Counted from the stretch's first letter, positions 1 to 6,660 are shown. The stretch: 12,858 nt of DNA from Mycoplasmatota bacterium (GCA_012510745.1 JAAZHK010000039.1:1-12858), one strand, 5' to 3'. Notes: generated from the letters alone by a model not told the origin. Made by a program: numbers and translations.

Positions 1-1163
1 ATAATGCGTGGGAAGGACAAAAAGCCACAATATATATTTTAGATGGAATAGGTGGATATAAATGTGTTAAAAATTGTCCTGTTCCAGACTGGGATGTTTC
101 TGAAACTTTAAATTCAACAGGAGGATATACACTATTAAAATTTAATGGAAATTTAAATAATTCTGATTATGTAACAGTAGAAAAGAAATATTATAACGAT
201 GCTAATATAAATCCTTATTATTTTACTCTTATGGGAATTTCCGGTACTGATGAAATGAACAACAAAAATGCTTATACAGTAAACATACCTAATGAAGTAG
301 ATGGTAAACAAATAACAGAATTAGGAGAAAATTTATTCTATGCACGCGAATATGATAATAGGGACAGACTTGTTATAATCGAACCCTATTTAAGAATAAA
401 ATCTGTAATTATCCCCGAAGGAATACAAAAGATATCTAAAATTAGCGATAAAACGTGGGAAGATTTAAATCCTAGTGGTACCTTTTTTCTTACGGTTAAT
501 TTAACATCCATTATTTTTCCTTCAACTTTAATAGAAATAGGCGATCAAGCATTTGTTGCTTCTAATATTAATAGTAATATAACAATTCCGAAATCTGTTG
601 TAGAAATTGGAAAATATGTTTTTTCAAGTCCTTTTACAAAAAATAGTATTATATTTGAGGGTGCAGAAGATGGAACAAGTTCTTTAAAAATAATAGGTGA
701 TTTGGCTTTCTTTTCAGAAAATAATAATCCGGTTTCCCTTTCTGTGACGATTCCTTCTTCAGTTGAAAAAATTGGAGAAAAGGCTTTCTTTAATAATAAT
801 ATTACTAATTTGATTATAAAGGGAGCAGAAGATGGGACAAGCAGATTAAAGTTTATCAATCATTTGGCTTTTTATGGAAACTCATTCTCTACCATAGCAT
901 TTCCAAATTCACTTGAGAAATTAGGTTCTGAATCTTTTTATAGAACTGCAGAGCAATTTAATACACCTATTTATTTACCTTTGTCATTAAATATTGTTTG
1001 GGATAATGCTTTTGTTTGTGATTATAGAGAAACAACTTGTACATTCTATTTAGAACACACAGAAGTTCCTACAACATTTAATTCTAATTGGGCAGGATCT
1101 TATGCTAGAAAATATGTATCTGACGGTGTAGGTGGATATACTTGTATAGAAAATTGTCCTTAA
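1..1163 (+). CDS. BspA-type leucine-rich-repeat surface protein, 3' part
   Basis: This frame is open to the left edge (first full codon at 3), so the gene is 5'-partial and 386 residues are visible. The ATG at 231 has no ribosome binding site and is an internal Met. The protein shows repeats of the LRR_5/BspA type, with blocks like 'IPSSVEKIGEKAFF', 'IPKSVVEIGKYVFS' and 'FPNSLEKLGSESFY'. Family members are secreted or cell-surface adhesion proteins. Two modules are visible. One ends at 42-80 with D-G-I-G-G-Y-K-C-V-K-N-C-P. The next opens with a beta-rich stretch and 'VNIPNEVDGKQITELG', and ends at 1122-1160 with D-G-V-G-G-Y-T-C-I-E-N-C-P, the last residues of the protein. The shared Cys-containing end suggests tandem modules of about 360 residues. 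There is no LPXTG sorting signal and no C-terminal membrane helix, so surface attachment would need an unseen N-terminal anchor. LRR class is clear; ligand and role are unknown. Confidence 0.85.
   Translation, partial: NAWEGQKATIYILDGIGGYKCVKNCPVPDWDVSETLNSTGGYTLLKFNGNLNNSDYVTVEKKYYNDANINPYYFTLMGISGTDEMNNKNAYTVNIPNEVDGKQITELGENLFYAREYDNRDRLVIIEPYLRIKSVIIPEGIQKISKISDKTWEDLNPSGTFFLTVNLTSIIFPSTLIEIGDQAFVASNINSNITIPKSVVEIGKYVFSSPFTKNSIIFEGAEDGTSSLKIIGDLAFFSENNNPVSLSVTIPSSVEKIGEKAFFNNNITNLIIKGAEDGTSRLKFINHLAFYGNSFSTIAFPNSLEKLGSESFYRTAEQFNTPIYLPLSLNIVWDNAFVCDYRETTCTFYLEHTEVPTTFNSNWAGSYARKYVSDGVGGYTCIENCP
657..841 (+). repeat. Internal LRR repeat pair in the BspA-like gene
   Basis: Two near-identical stretches encode G-A-E-D-G-T-S-S/R-L-K, at about 657-690 and 821-851, each followed by an LxF(I/L)xxLAF segment. 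At DNA level 'GCAGAAGATGG' is shared with few differences around it. The copies sit about 164 bases apart, which is two LRR units, so the repeat arose by duplication of a two-unit block. Confidence 0.6.
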
Positions 1164-1176
1164 AATATTCTAAATT

Positions 1177-1200
1177 AAAAGATGATTTATCATCTTTTTT
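1177..1200 (+). terminator. Intrinsic terminator after the LRR gene
   Basis: A 9-bp stem (AAAAGATGA with TCATCTTTT, loop TTTA) is followed by more T residues, starting 13 bases after the LRR stop codon. It separates that gene from the glycosyltransferase. Confidence 0.75.
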
Positions 1201-1207
1201 CATATTA

Positions 1208-1216
1208 TGGTATAAT
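1208..1216 (+). promoter_or_regulatory. Extended -10 promoter of the glycosyltransferase gene
   Basis: TGG-TATAAT is an extended -10 element (TGn plus a perfect hexamer). No good -35 hexamer precedes it; the T-tract of the upstream terminator occupies that position. The ribosome binding site TGAGGTGA follows at about 1232-1239, just before the ATG at 1245. Confidence 0.55.
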
Positions 1217-1244
1217 TATTATATAATTTGTTGAGGTGAATTAA

Positions 1245-2249
1245 ATGAAAGTATTACTATATACAGAAGGTTTAAAATATGTTGGAAAATCTGGCTTAGG
1301 TAAAGCTATAAATCATCAAATGAGAGCTTTAGATAGTGTTAAAATACCTTATACTTTAGATGTAGATGATGATTATGATATTGTTCATATTAATACCTAT
1401 GGACCTTTAAGTGTTGCTTTAGCTAAAACAGCTAAAAAGAATGGAAAAAAAGTAGTTTACCACGCTCATTCTACTGAAGAAGATTTTCGTAATTCGTATT
1501 TATTTTCAAATCGAATTGCACCGATTTTTAAAAAGTGGTTAATCTCTTGTTATAATTTAGGAGATTATATAATTACCCCAACTGAATATTCCAAAAAAAT
1601 ATTAGAAAGTTATAAATTAAAAAGACCTGTTGTGGCTATTTCTAATGGCATAGATCTGGATTTTTTTAAGCCAAGTCTTGATGCTGCTAAAAAGTTTCGC
1701 AAAACATATGGATTTAAAAGAAATGATAAAGTAGTTATGGCAATTGGTATATATATTGAGCGAAAAGGAATTCTAGATTTTGTTGAATTAGCTAAAAGAA
1801 TGCCTGAGTATAAATTTATTTGGTTTGGTTATAGCAATTTATCAACAGTACCTTTAAAAATTAAACAAGCAGTGAAAACTTCTCTACCTAATTTATTTTT
1901 TCCAGGATATGTTGAACCTGAAATAATTAAAGGAGCATTAAGTGGTGCTGATTTATATATTTTTCCGACATTTGAAGAAACCGAAGGAATTCCAGTATTA
2001 GAAGCTTGTGCTTGCAAACAGAAAATGATTGTAAGAGATATTCCTGTTTTTGATGGTTGGTTAATTAATGAAAAAAACGTATATAAAGCTCATAATGTTG
2101 ATGATTTTGAAATTAAGATAAAACAAATTCTATCGAATCAATTAAAAGATTTAACAGAAGAAGGTTATAAATTAGCTCAAGAAAGGAGCGTTTATAATGT
2201 TGGATTATCTTTAAAAAAGGTTTATGAAACAGTTTTAAAGGAACATTAG
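1245..2249 (+). CDS. GT4 glycosyltransferase, CpoA/LafB-like glycolipid synthase
   Basis: This 334-residue protein is a GT-B fold, family GT4 retaining glycosyltransferase. Its features match my recollection of CpoA/LafB of streptococci, the enzyme that adds a second sugar to monoglucosyl-diacylglycerol at the inner membrane face. These are 'HINTYG' near residue 49, 'HSTEEDFRNS' near 75, 'TPTEYSKK', the 'SNGIDL' hinge near 133, and 'EETEGIPVLEA' (the GT4 EX7E-type nucleotide-sugar site) near 245, then 'RDIPVFDGW'. Length is close to the usual 340. There is no signal peptide or membrane helix; membrane contact would be peripheral through basic surfaces. The ATG is supported by a GAGGTGA site. 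The gene is monocistronic here, and the partner that adds the first sugar (LafA type) is not in the window. Its TAG overlaps the stop codon of the convergent rodA gene. GT4 is certain; the lipid substrate is inferred from family resemblance, and a capsule or teichoic-acid role is the alternative. Confidence 0.82.
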   Translation: MKVLLYTEGLKYVGKSGLGKAINHQMRALDSVKIPYTLDVDDDYDIVHINTYGPLSVALAKTAKKNGKKVVYHAHSTEEDFRNSYLFSNRIAPIFKKWLISCYNLGDYIITPTEYSKKILESYKLKRPVVAISNGIDLDFFKPSLDAAKKFRKTYGFKRNDKVVMAIGIYIERKGILDFVELAKRMPEYKFIWFGYSNLSTVPLKIKQAVKTSLPNLFFPGYVEPEIIKGALSGADLYIFPTFEETEGIPVLEACACKQKMIVRDIPVFDGWLINEKNVYKAHNVDDFEIKIKQILSNQLKDLTEEGYKLAQERSVYNVGLSLKKVYETVLKEH

Positions 2250-3367
2250 TTTTGATATTTTTTATTGTCAATGTAAATATTAATAATTAAACCTATCATA
2301 ATCATATAAGAACCTAAACTACTTCCGCCATAGCTTATGAAAGGTAAAGTAATACCGGTTATAGGTAAAATTCCAATAGTCATACCTATATTTTGAATTT
2401 GTTGATAAATAAGCAAGGATAAGGTACCAGCTATAATATATTTATCAATCTTTTTCGTTTTAAAAGAAACAAGATTAATTATTAAAATATCAAAATATAT
2501 AATAGTTATAATAAGAATAAGAGAACCTACATAACCAAAGTTTGATGTGTAGGTAGCAAAGATAAAATCTGTTTGAGGTTCAGGAAAGTAAATTGGAGTT
2601 TTATTAAAACCAAAGCCAAACAATCCACTTGATCCTATAGCTGCTAAGGAATGTTCTAATTGCATTCCCGATCCTGTATGCCAATCTAATAGTCTAGCAA
2701 TTCTATAAAATAATTTAAATCCAAATAAATTAATAAACAAACTTTGATAATAGGTATGGATAATAAAAACAAATAGAAAGCCTATAATACTGATGACTAG
2801 AGCTATTAAAAACCATCTATATCTAATTCCTGAGATAAAAAGCATACTAATCATAATGATAAAATACATGATAACAATACCAGTATCAGGTTGTAAGAAA
2901 GTTAAAACACTGGGTATTAAAGTAATTAAAAGAACACTAATAATCATTTTAAATTCTTGAAATAATGTATTAGGTTCTTTTTTAAAGTGATTGATAGTGT
3001 AAGCTATAGTTAGTATTAATATAATCTTCATAAATTCGCTTGGTTGAAAGGACCCTAATAGTGGAATATAAAACCAGGCTTTAGAACCATTAGTTAAAGG
3101 AGCCCACAATAAAAGTCCCACAAGTAAAATGATACCATTTAAATAAAAAATAAAACTATATGTATACAATTTATCTTTATTTAGAAAAACCATAATGATA
3201 ATGATACTAAAGCCTATAATATACCGTATTCATTGTTTAATAACTACATTTCCTAACGCACTATTTATATATGTACTAGCGCTATATATAGATAGTAAAG
3301 AAATAACAAAAAATATTAATAAACAAAAAATAATTCTTTTAGGTAAATACTTAATTATTTTATCCAT
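2246..3367 (-). pseudogene. rodA: RodA/FtsW-family SEDS peptidoglycan polymerase, interrupted by in-frame TGA
   Basis: SEDS proteins polymerise lipid II into glycan strands with a partner class B PBP; RodA does this for cell elongation. Reading from ATG 3367, which has the site TAGGTGAT seven bases upstream, gives M-D-K-I-I-K-Y-L-P and a first helix ending in 'SIYSAS', typical of RodA. It runs to 'VVIKQ', then TGA at 3232-3230 (codon 46), then 'IRYIIGF' in the same frame and the rest of the protein. With the stop read through, the product is 373 residues, the normal RodA size. Later motifs are intact: 'FQPSEFMKI' (about residue 108), 'PEPQTDFIFA' (Asp near 267, in the conserved TDFIFA loop), and 'GILPITGITLPFISYGGSS'. 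The next in-frame ATG (3193, codon 59) has no ribosome binding site and would drop helix 1 and part of helix 2. RodA consensus has Leu/Ile at the stop position (KQLIW), so TTA to TGA is a one-base change. It may be a recent nonsense mutation, a sequencing error or a readthrough site. Confidence 0.8.
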
Positions 3368-3447
3368 TTTATCACCTAAGATTATTATGCAAATTTTATC
3401 AATTTTTATAATTAATTTACATAGATTATAAATAGGAGTTGATAATT

Positions 3448-3576
3448 ATGAAAAAGATATCAAGCATTTTCAGTGAAATTGATAATAAAAAGATAAAAAA
3501 TAATACAAAAATTTATTATTCATTAAAAGCAAAAAATAAGAGTAAAAAGACAGTCAAAGAAAAAGAAAAGGCTTAA
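3448..3576 (+). CDS. Small basic protein, 42 residues, unknown function
   Basis: An ORF of 42 codons starts M-K-K-I-S-S-I-F-S-E-I and ends at TAA. It has AGGAG at 3434-3438, nine bases before the ATG. The product is very Lys-rich (more than a quarter Lys), has no membrane helix, no Cys and a highly charged tail K-K-T-V-K-E-K-E-K-A. It is divergent from rodA and sits 58 bases before the EIIB-like gene. A CATAGATTA block at 3420-3428, just before the ribosome binding site, fits a sigma-E/K -10 loosely, but such blocks are frequent in AT-rich DNA. I do not recognise a family. Support is the good ribosome binding site and the codon use matching its neighbours; it could still be a chance ORF. Confidence 0.5.
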   Translation: MKKISSIFSEIDNKKIKNNTKIYYSLKAKNKSKKTVKEKEKA

Positions 3577-3613
3577 TTAGTTAAAATTTCTTTTAAATTG
3601 ATTAATTTAATAG

Positions 3614-3619
3614 TATAAT
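3614..3619 (+). promoter_or_regulatory. Putative -10 box of the EIIB-like gene
   Basis: A perfect TATAAT lies 15 bases before the start codon. No convincing -35 sits 16-18 bases upstream. The GGTGA ribosome binding site begins only 6 bases after the hexamer, so the 5' leader would be almost absent. Confidence 0.35.
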
Positions 3620-3634
3620 GATAATGGTGATAAA

Positions 3635-3940
3635 ATGGACAAGATCTTATTAATAGCAGTTTTAATTATTATTGTGTTAGCAGTTTTAAAAGCTAATCGT
3701 AAAGATATTCATTTAGATATGAATAAATTAATTGATTATTTAGGTGGTAAGGATAATATTATTTCAACTGAAGTTAATTTATCAAGATTCAAAGTTAACC
3801 TAAGAGATATATCTATAGTTAATAAAGAGGCGATACAAAAATTAGGTGCTAAAGGAATTGTTGAAATAGATAATCAATTAAAAATTATCTTAGGCCCTAA
3901 TTCTAAACAATTAAAAAAATATATAGATGACTTAAAATGA
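3635..3940 (+). CDS. Membrane-anchored PTS EIIB-like protein without the active-site Cys
   Basis: This 101-residue protein has one N-terminal helix (about residues 4-19), then a compact domain matching the EIIB domain of glucose-type PTS permeases. 'LIDYLGGKDNI' corresponds to the usual LxxxLGGxxNI, 'SRFKV' to TRLRV, and 'LGAKGIVEIDNQLKIILGPNS' (here split over residues 70-94) to the K-LGAKGV...QVIFGP block. In active EIIB the Cys before TRLR accepts phosphate from EIIA; here that position is Asn48 (E-V-N-L-S-R), so sugar phosphotransfer by the normal route is not possible. The start has GGTGA upstream. It stops with TGA inside a terminator stem. No EIIC or EIIA gene is adjacent. A regulatory or scaffolding role at the membrane is inference; the fold assignment is strong, the function open. 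Confidence 0.75.
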   Translation: MDKILLIAVLIIIVLAVLKANRKDIHLDMNKLIDYLGGKDNIISTEVNLSRFKVNLRDISIVNKEAIQKLGAKGIVEIDNQLKIILGPNSKQLKKYIDDLK

Positions 3941-3967
3941 CGTAAAACATCATTTTTTTTCTTTTTT
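3934..3967 (+). terminator. Intrinsic terminator after the EIIB-like gene
   Basis: AAAATGA (3934-3940) pairs with TCATTTT (3950-3956), with one extra G-C pair beyond a mismatch, followed by a long T-rich tract to 3967. The TGA stop of the EIIB-like gene lies inside the left arm. Confidence 0.7.
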
Positions 3968-3994
3968 CGACAAAATTCGACATAATTATATAAT
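3966..3994 (+). promoter_or_regulatory. Histidine kinase promoter with two Spo0A-box-like sites
   Basis: TCGACA at 3967-3972 (5 of 6 to TTGACA), a 16-base spacer and TATAAT at 3989-3994 form a sigma-A promoter. Superimposed are two identical heptamers TTCGACA at 3966-3972 and 3976-3982. Each is the exact reverse complement of the 0A box TGTCGAA bound by phosphorylated Spo0A in Bacillus. They repeat at 10 bp, one helical turn, as tandem 0A boxes often do. One covers the -35, the other the spacer, so a bound regulator would act directly on initiation. The sequence match is seen; binding by Spo0A is inference. Confidence 0.55.
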
Positions 3995-4015
3995 AAAATA
4001 ATAGAGGAGGTTATT

Positions 4016-5263
4016 ATGGAAACTATTAAAATAATTATAATCAATAGTATATTAATTTTATTTCCTTTTTTTTGTTATTTTTTTTATAGAATTTATTGTA
4101 AAAACATTAATTTTAAAAATAGTAATATATTTTTATCTTTAACATTATTAATATCTTTCTATTTAAACATTAAGTTTAGTTTGCATTTATCAGTCATGTC
4201 CTTTAATGTATTACTTTTAATTAGTTATTTGAAAAACAAAAAAATAACTGCAATTATTTTATCTTCTTTATTTATTGTTTATTACACACACAATTTTAAT
4301 TTAAATGTTTTTTATTTAATTATGGAATATTTGATTTATTATGTATTATATATTATAACTAAAGATAAATTTTATTTTAGATCTTTGATGTTTAGTATAT
4401 TTATTATAATTAAAGGAATTTCTCTTATTTATATTGTGCATAATGTGTTATTTAATAATTTATGGTGGTTATACAATGTTGCAATTGTTATAACTGGGCT
4501 TATTCTCTTTTATTTTTTAACTAATATTATTTTGCTTATTTTAGAACAGGGTAGGAGAATAGTTAATTTAAATAATTCTTTACAAGAATTAGAAAAAGAG
4601 AAAATAAAAAAAGAATCATTATTTAAAATAACTCATGAAATAAAGAATTCTATAGCTGTAATAAAAGGTTATTTAGATATAATTGATATTAAAAATTGTC
4701 AAAAATTTGAAAGATATTTACCTATTATTAAAAGTGAAGTGAATCGAACTTTAACTATTATGGATGATTTTTTAGATTGTACAAGAATAAAAGTAGATAA
4801 AGATATTATTGATATTTATATGTTGTTAGAAGAAGTAGTCAAAGTGATAAGTCAATTGGTTAACTATTATGACATTATTTTAGAAGCTAATATTCCAGAT
4901 GATGAATTATTTATTGTTGCTGATTATGAAAGACTAAAACAAGTAATGATTAATATTTTAAAAAACTCTATTGAGGCAAAAGATGATAACAAAATTATGA
5001 AAATTCAAATAAATACAAAAACTAAAGAGAATAAGATTATTGTTGAGATATTTGATAATGGTATAGGAATGGATGAAAAAGTTTTAAATAATTGTGGCGA
5101 AATGTTTTATTCTACCAAAAAAAATGGAACAGGTTTAGGCATTAATTTATCAAAAGAAATTATTAAACTACACCAAGGAAATATAAAATATGAATCAATG
5201 AAAGGAAGTTATACAAAAGTAAGTATTGTTTTACCAATAGAAGAAAAGTTTAAAACTGCCTAA
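4016..5263 (+). CDS. KinB-like membrane sensor histidine kinase
   Basis: This 415-residue orphan kinase has about six or seven hydrophobic helices in residues 5-175, a short coiled linker ('LNNSLQELEKEKIKKES'), a HisKA domain with phospho-acceptor His207 in 'THEIKNS', and a HATPase domain. The latter has the N box 'NILKNSIEA' (residues 313-321), G1 'DNGIGMD' (347-353), the 'FYSTKKNGTGLGI' lid and G2 block (Gly371), and a final beta strand. It resembles B. subtilis KinB, which feeds phosphate into the Spo0A phosphorelay: same layout, similar length (KinB about 428), and a very similar 'NSIEA...GTGLG' half. The H-box Pro after Asn is Ser here. There is no large sensor domain outside the membrane. 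No response regulator is adjacent, as expected for a phosphorelay kinase. AGAGGAGG precedes the ATG. The two TTCGACA sites in its promoter fit the same pathway. Kinase identity is firm; the KinB role is inference. Confidence 0.85.
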   Translation: METIKIIIINSILILFPFFCYFFYRIYCKNINFKNSNIFLSLTLLISFYLNIKFSLHLSVMSFNVLLLISYLKNKKITAIILSSLFIVYYTHNFNLNVFYLIMEYLIYYVLYIITKDKFYFRSLMFSIFIIIKGISLIYIVHNVLFNNLWWLYNVAIVITGLILFYFLTNIILLILEQGRRIVNLNNSLQELEKEKIKKESLFKITHEIKNSIAVIKGYLDIIDIKNCQKFERYLPIIKSEVNRTLTIMDDFLDCTRIKVDKDIIDIYMLLEEVVKVISQLVNYYDIILEANIPDDELFIVADYERLKQVMINILKNSIEAKDDNKIMKIQINTKTKENKIIVEIFDNGIGMDEKVLNNCGEMFYSTKKNGTGLGINLSKEIIKLHQGNIKYESMKGSYTKVSIVLPIEEKFKTA

Positions 5264-5273
5264 TAGCAGTTTT
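5252..5273. terminator. Bidirectional terminator between convergent genes
   Basis: A perfect 8-bp stem, AAAACTGC with GCAGTTTT, encloses a 6-base loop CTAATA. The kinase TAA (5261-5263) lies in the loop and the minus-strand stop of the Tyr-rich gene overlaps the right arm. T tracts are short on both sides, so efficiency may be moderate. Confidence 0.6.
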
Positions 5274-5472
5274 AATAATAATAGTAATAATTATAATTCA
5301 TTGGATAACCCATAGGATAGTAGTTTGGATAATAGTAATAATTAGGTCTAGTTAATAAAGAACCTGTTATACCGCCTAATAAAAAAGGAACAGCAAAACC
5401 TCCGAAGACACGATTGTTATTCCTATGCATATTTCCTCTATTATATGGAACAATATAATTATATGGATACAT
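5272..5472 (-). CDS. Small Tyr/Asn/Gly-rich protein, spore-coat-like
   Basis: This 66-residue protein has about a third Tyr, with a tyrosine-rich tail ('NYYYYPNYYPMGYP' and a final run of Tyr), an Arg/Asn stretch, and a central hydrophobic Gly segment 'VFGGFAVPFLLGGITGSLL' that is too Gly-rich and short to be a sure membrane helix. This composition (a Tyr-Pro flanked 'FLLGG' core) recalls small coat or coat-associated proteins of spore-forming Bacillota, where Tyr supports cross-linking. The start is convincing: AAAGGAG at 5487-5481, eight bases before ATG. It is a single gene with its own promoter and converges on the kinase. No enzymatic motif is present. It could instead be a cell-surface or adhesive peptide. 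Protein-coding status is likely; the coat role is inference. Confidence 0.65.
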   Translation of the reverse strand: MYPYNYIVPYNRGNMHRNNNRVFGGFAVPFLLGGITGSLLTRPNYYYYPNYYPMGYPMNYNYYYYY

Positions 5473-5493
5473 AAATTATACTCCTTTCTAGAG

Positions 5494-5520
5494 TATTTTA
5501 TGTAATTAAAGGAGAGAAGT
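5494..5520 (-). promoter_or_regulatory. Sigma-K-like promoter of the Tyr-rich gene
   Basis: On the minus strand, CATAAAATA (5502-5494) matches the B. subtilis sigma-K -10 consensus CATAnnnTA, and AC at 5520-5519 lies 16 bases upstream, the preferred -35 and spacing. The ribosome binding site follows within 7 bases. A sigma-A reading (TAAAAT without a -35) is weaker. The match is short and the DNA AT-rich, so chance is possible. Confidence 0.4.
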
Positions 5521-5526
5521 GATAAA

Positions 5527-6633
5527 TTGGATTATTCACTTGAGAAATTAGCTAAAAAAATTATAAATTATTCACTAAATTTACAATCTAATGAAAGAGT
5601 TTTAATAAGTTATTCTACTTTAGCTGATATTGATTTATTAAAATGTTTAATAAAAGAAATACTATTAGTAAAATCTATTCCTTATGTTGCTTTTAATCAT
5701 CCTACTATTAGTTATCTTTTAGTTGAGGGGACAACAGATGAACGAATAAAATTATTAAAAGATTTAGCGGATCAAGATGTTTATAATTATGATGCCTTTA
5801 TTAATGTTCGCTATAATTATAATGACTATGAAGGGAAAGATGTTGATAAAAATATTTTAGCTAAAATAGGAAGTAAATTAAAAGAAAGTCATGATATCAG
5901 AATTAATCAAAAAAAATGGGTTCTTTTAAATTACCCTTCTCTTATAGATAGTTTTAAAGCAAAAATGTCAACTTCTGATTATCGTAATTTTGCTTTGGAA
6001 GTTATGAATGTCGATTATAATGAAATGAACAAAAAAATTGAACCTTTAAAAAGATTAATGGAACAAACAGATAAAGTTCGTATAACTGGTAAAAATACAG
6101 ATATAACTTTTTCGATAAAAGGAATGCCTATAATTCCTTGTGTTGGTGATAAAAATATACCTGATGGCGAGATTTATGTTGCACCTATTAAAGATAGTGT
6201 TAATGGTATTATTACTTATAATACGCCTAGTCCTTATCAAGGTAATATTTATAATAATGTAAGTTTAACTTTTAAAGATGGTCAAATTGTAACCGCTACA
6301 GCAGATAATGATGTTGGTGATTTAAATAAAATTTTTAACATTGATGAAGGAAGTCGTTATATAGGAGAATTTTCTTTAGGTCTTAATCCTAAAATATTAC
6401 ATCCAATAGGTGATATACTATATGACGAGAAAATCATAGGGAGCCTTCATTTTACACCAGGGGCAGCTTATAAAGATAGTTATAATGGTAATGATTCTAG
6501 TATTCATTGGGATATGGTTTTAATTCAGCGAGAAGAATATGGTGGCGGTGATATATATTTTGATGATCTATTAATTAGACATAATGGCATGTTTGTATTA
6601 GAAGAGTTAAAGGAATTAAATTATAATAATTAA
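5527..6633 (+). CDS. M29-family metallo-aminopeptidase (AmpS/PepS type)
   Basis: Cytoplasmic aminopeptidase of MEROPS family M29, releasing N-terminal residues from peptides with a two-metal site. All six known metal or catalytic positions are present with family spacing: Glu215 ('DGEIYVAP'), Glu281 ('YIGEFSLG'), His308 ('LHFTPGAAY'), Tyr315, His327 and Asp329 ('SSIHWDM'). Glu-to-Glu distance is 66 and His-to-Tyr 7, as in the Thermus enzyme. At 368 residues it is shorter than the usual 410, the loss being in the N-terminal domain. The start codon is TTG: AAAGGAG lies 12 bases upstream, rather long, but no other in-frame start exists and 'MDYSLEKLAKKII' fits the family's N-terminus. It is divergent from the Tyr-rich gene and its ribosome binding site lies in that gene's promoter spacer. 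Confidence 0.9.
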   Translation: MDYSLEKLAKKIINYSLNLQSNERVLISYSTLADIDLLKCLIKEILLVKSIPYVAFNHPTISYLLVEGTTDERIKLLKDLADQDVYNYDAFINVRYNYNDYEGKDVDKNILAKIGSKLKESHDIRINQKKWVLLNYPSLIDSFKAKMSTSDYRNFALEVMNVDYNEMNKKIEPLKRLMEQTDKVRITGKNTDITFSIKGMPIIPCVGDKNIPDGEIYVAPIKDSVNGIITYNTPSPYQGNIYNNVSLTFKDGQIVTATADNDVGDLNKIFNIDEGSRYIGEFSLGLNPKILHPIGDILYDEKIIGSLHFTPGAAYKDSYNGNDSSIHWDMVLIQREEYGGGDIYFDDLLIRHNGMFVLEELKELNYNN

Positions 6634-6660
6634 AAGCATCAATTTTAAATTGATGCTTTT
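6632..6660. terminator. Bidirectional terminator between convergent genes
   Basis: AAAAGCATCAA pairs with TTGATGCTTTT (11 bp or more, loop TTTTAAA). The stem is symmetric, with A runs on one side and T runs on the other, so it can stop transcription from both strands. It overlaps the aminopeptidase TAA and touches the minus-strand stop at 6661-6659. Confidence 0.8.

Noticed and set aside
231..233. ATG 231 as the true start of the LRR protein
   Set aside because: The frame is open to the window edge, there is no ribosome binding site, and the upstream codons encode the end of a homologous module.
545..859. Minus-strand ORF of 104 codons within the LRR gene
   Set aside because: Shadow of the repetitive plus-strand coding sequence, with no ribosome binding site or family resemblance. 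Other opposite-strand ORFs inside infB, nusA and the aminopeptidase were dismissed likewise.
3230..3232. TGA read as Trp (Mycoplasma-type code)
   Set aside because: Every Trp I checked here is TGG, and TGA is a natural end at 3938-3940 and at 7560-7562 (minus), so the code is standard and the rodA TGA is exceptional.
3195..3431. A plus-strand ORF of 78 codons
   Set aside because: It lies antisense to the RodA N-terminus and its own upstream leader. Its start has no ribosome binding site, and the minus strand gives the convincing protein.
6009..6015. TGTCGAT as a further 0A box
   Set aside because: One mismatch and deep inside the aminopeptidase coding sequence. TTCGACT at 7496-7502 was rejected for the same reason.
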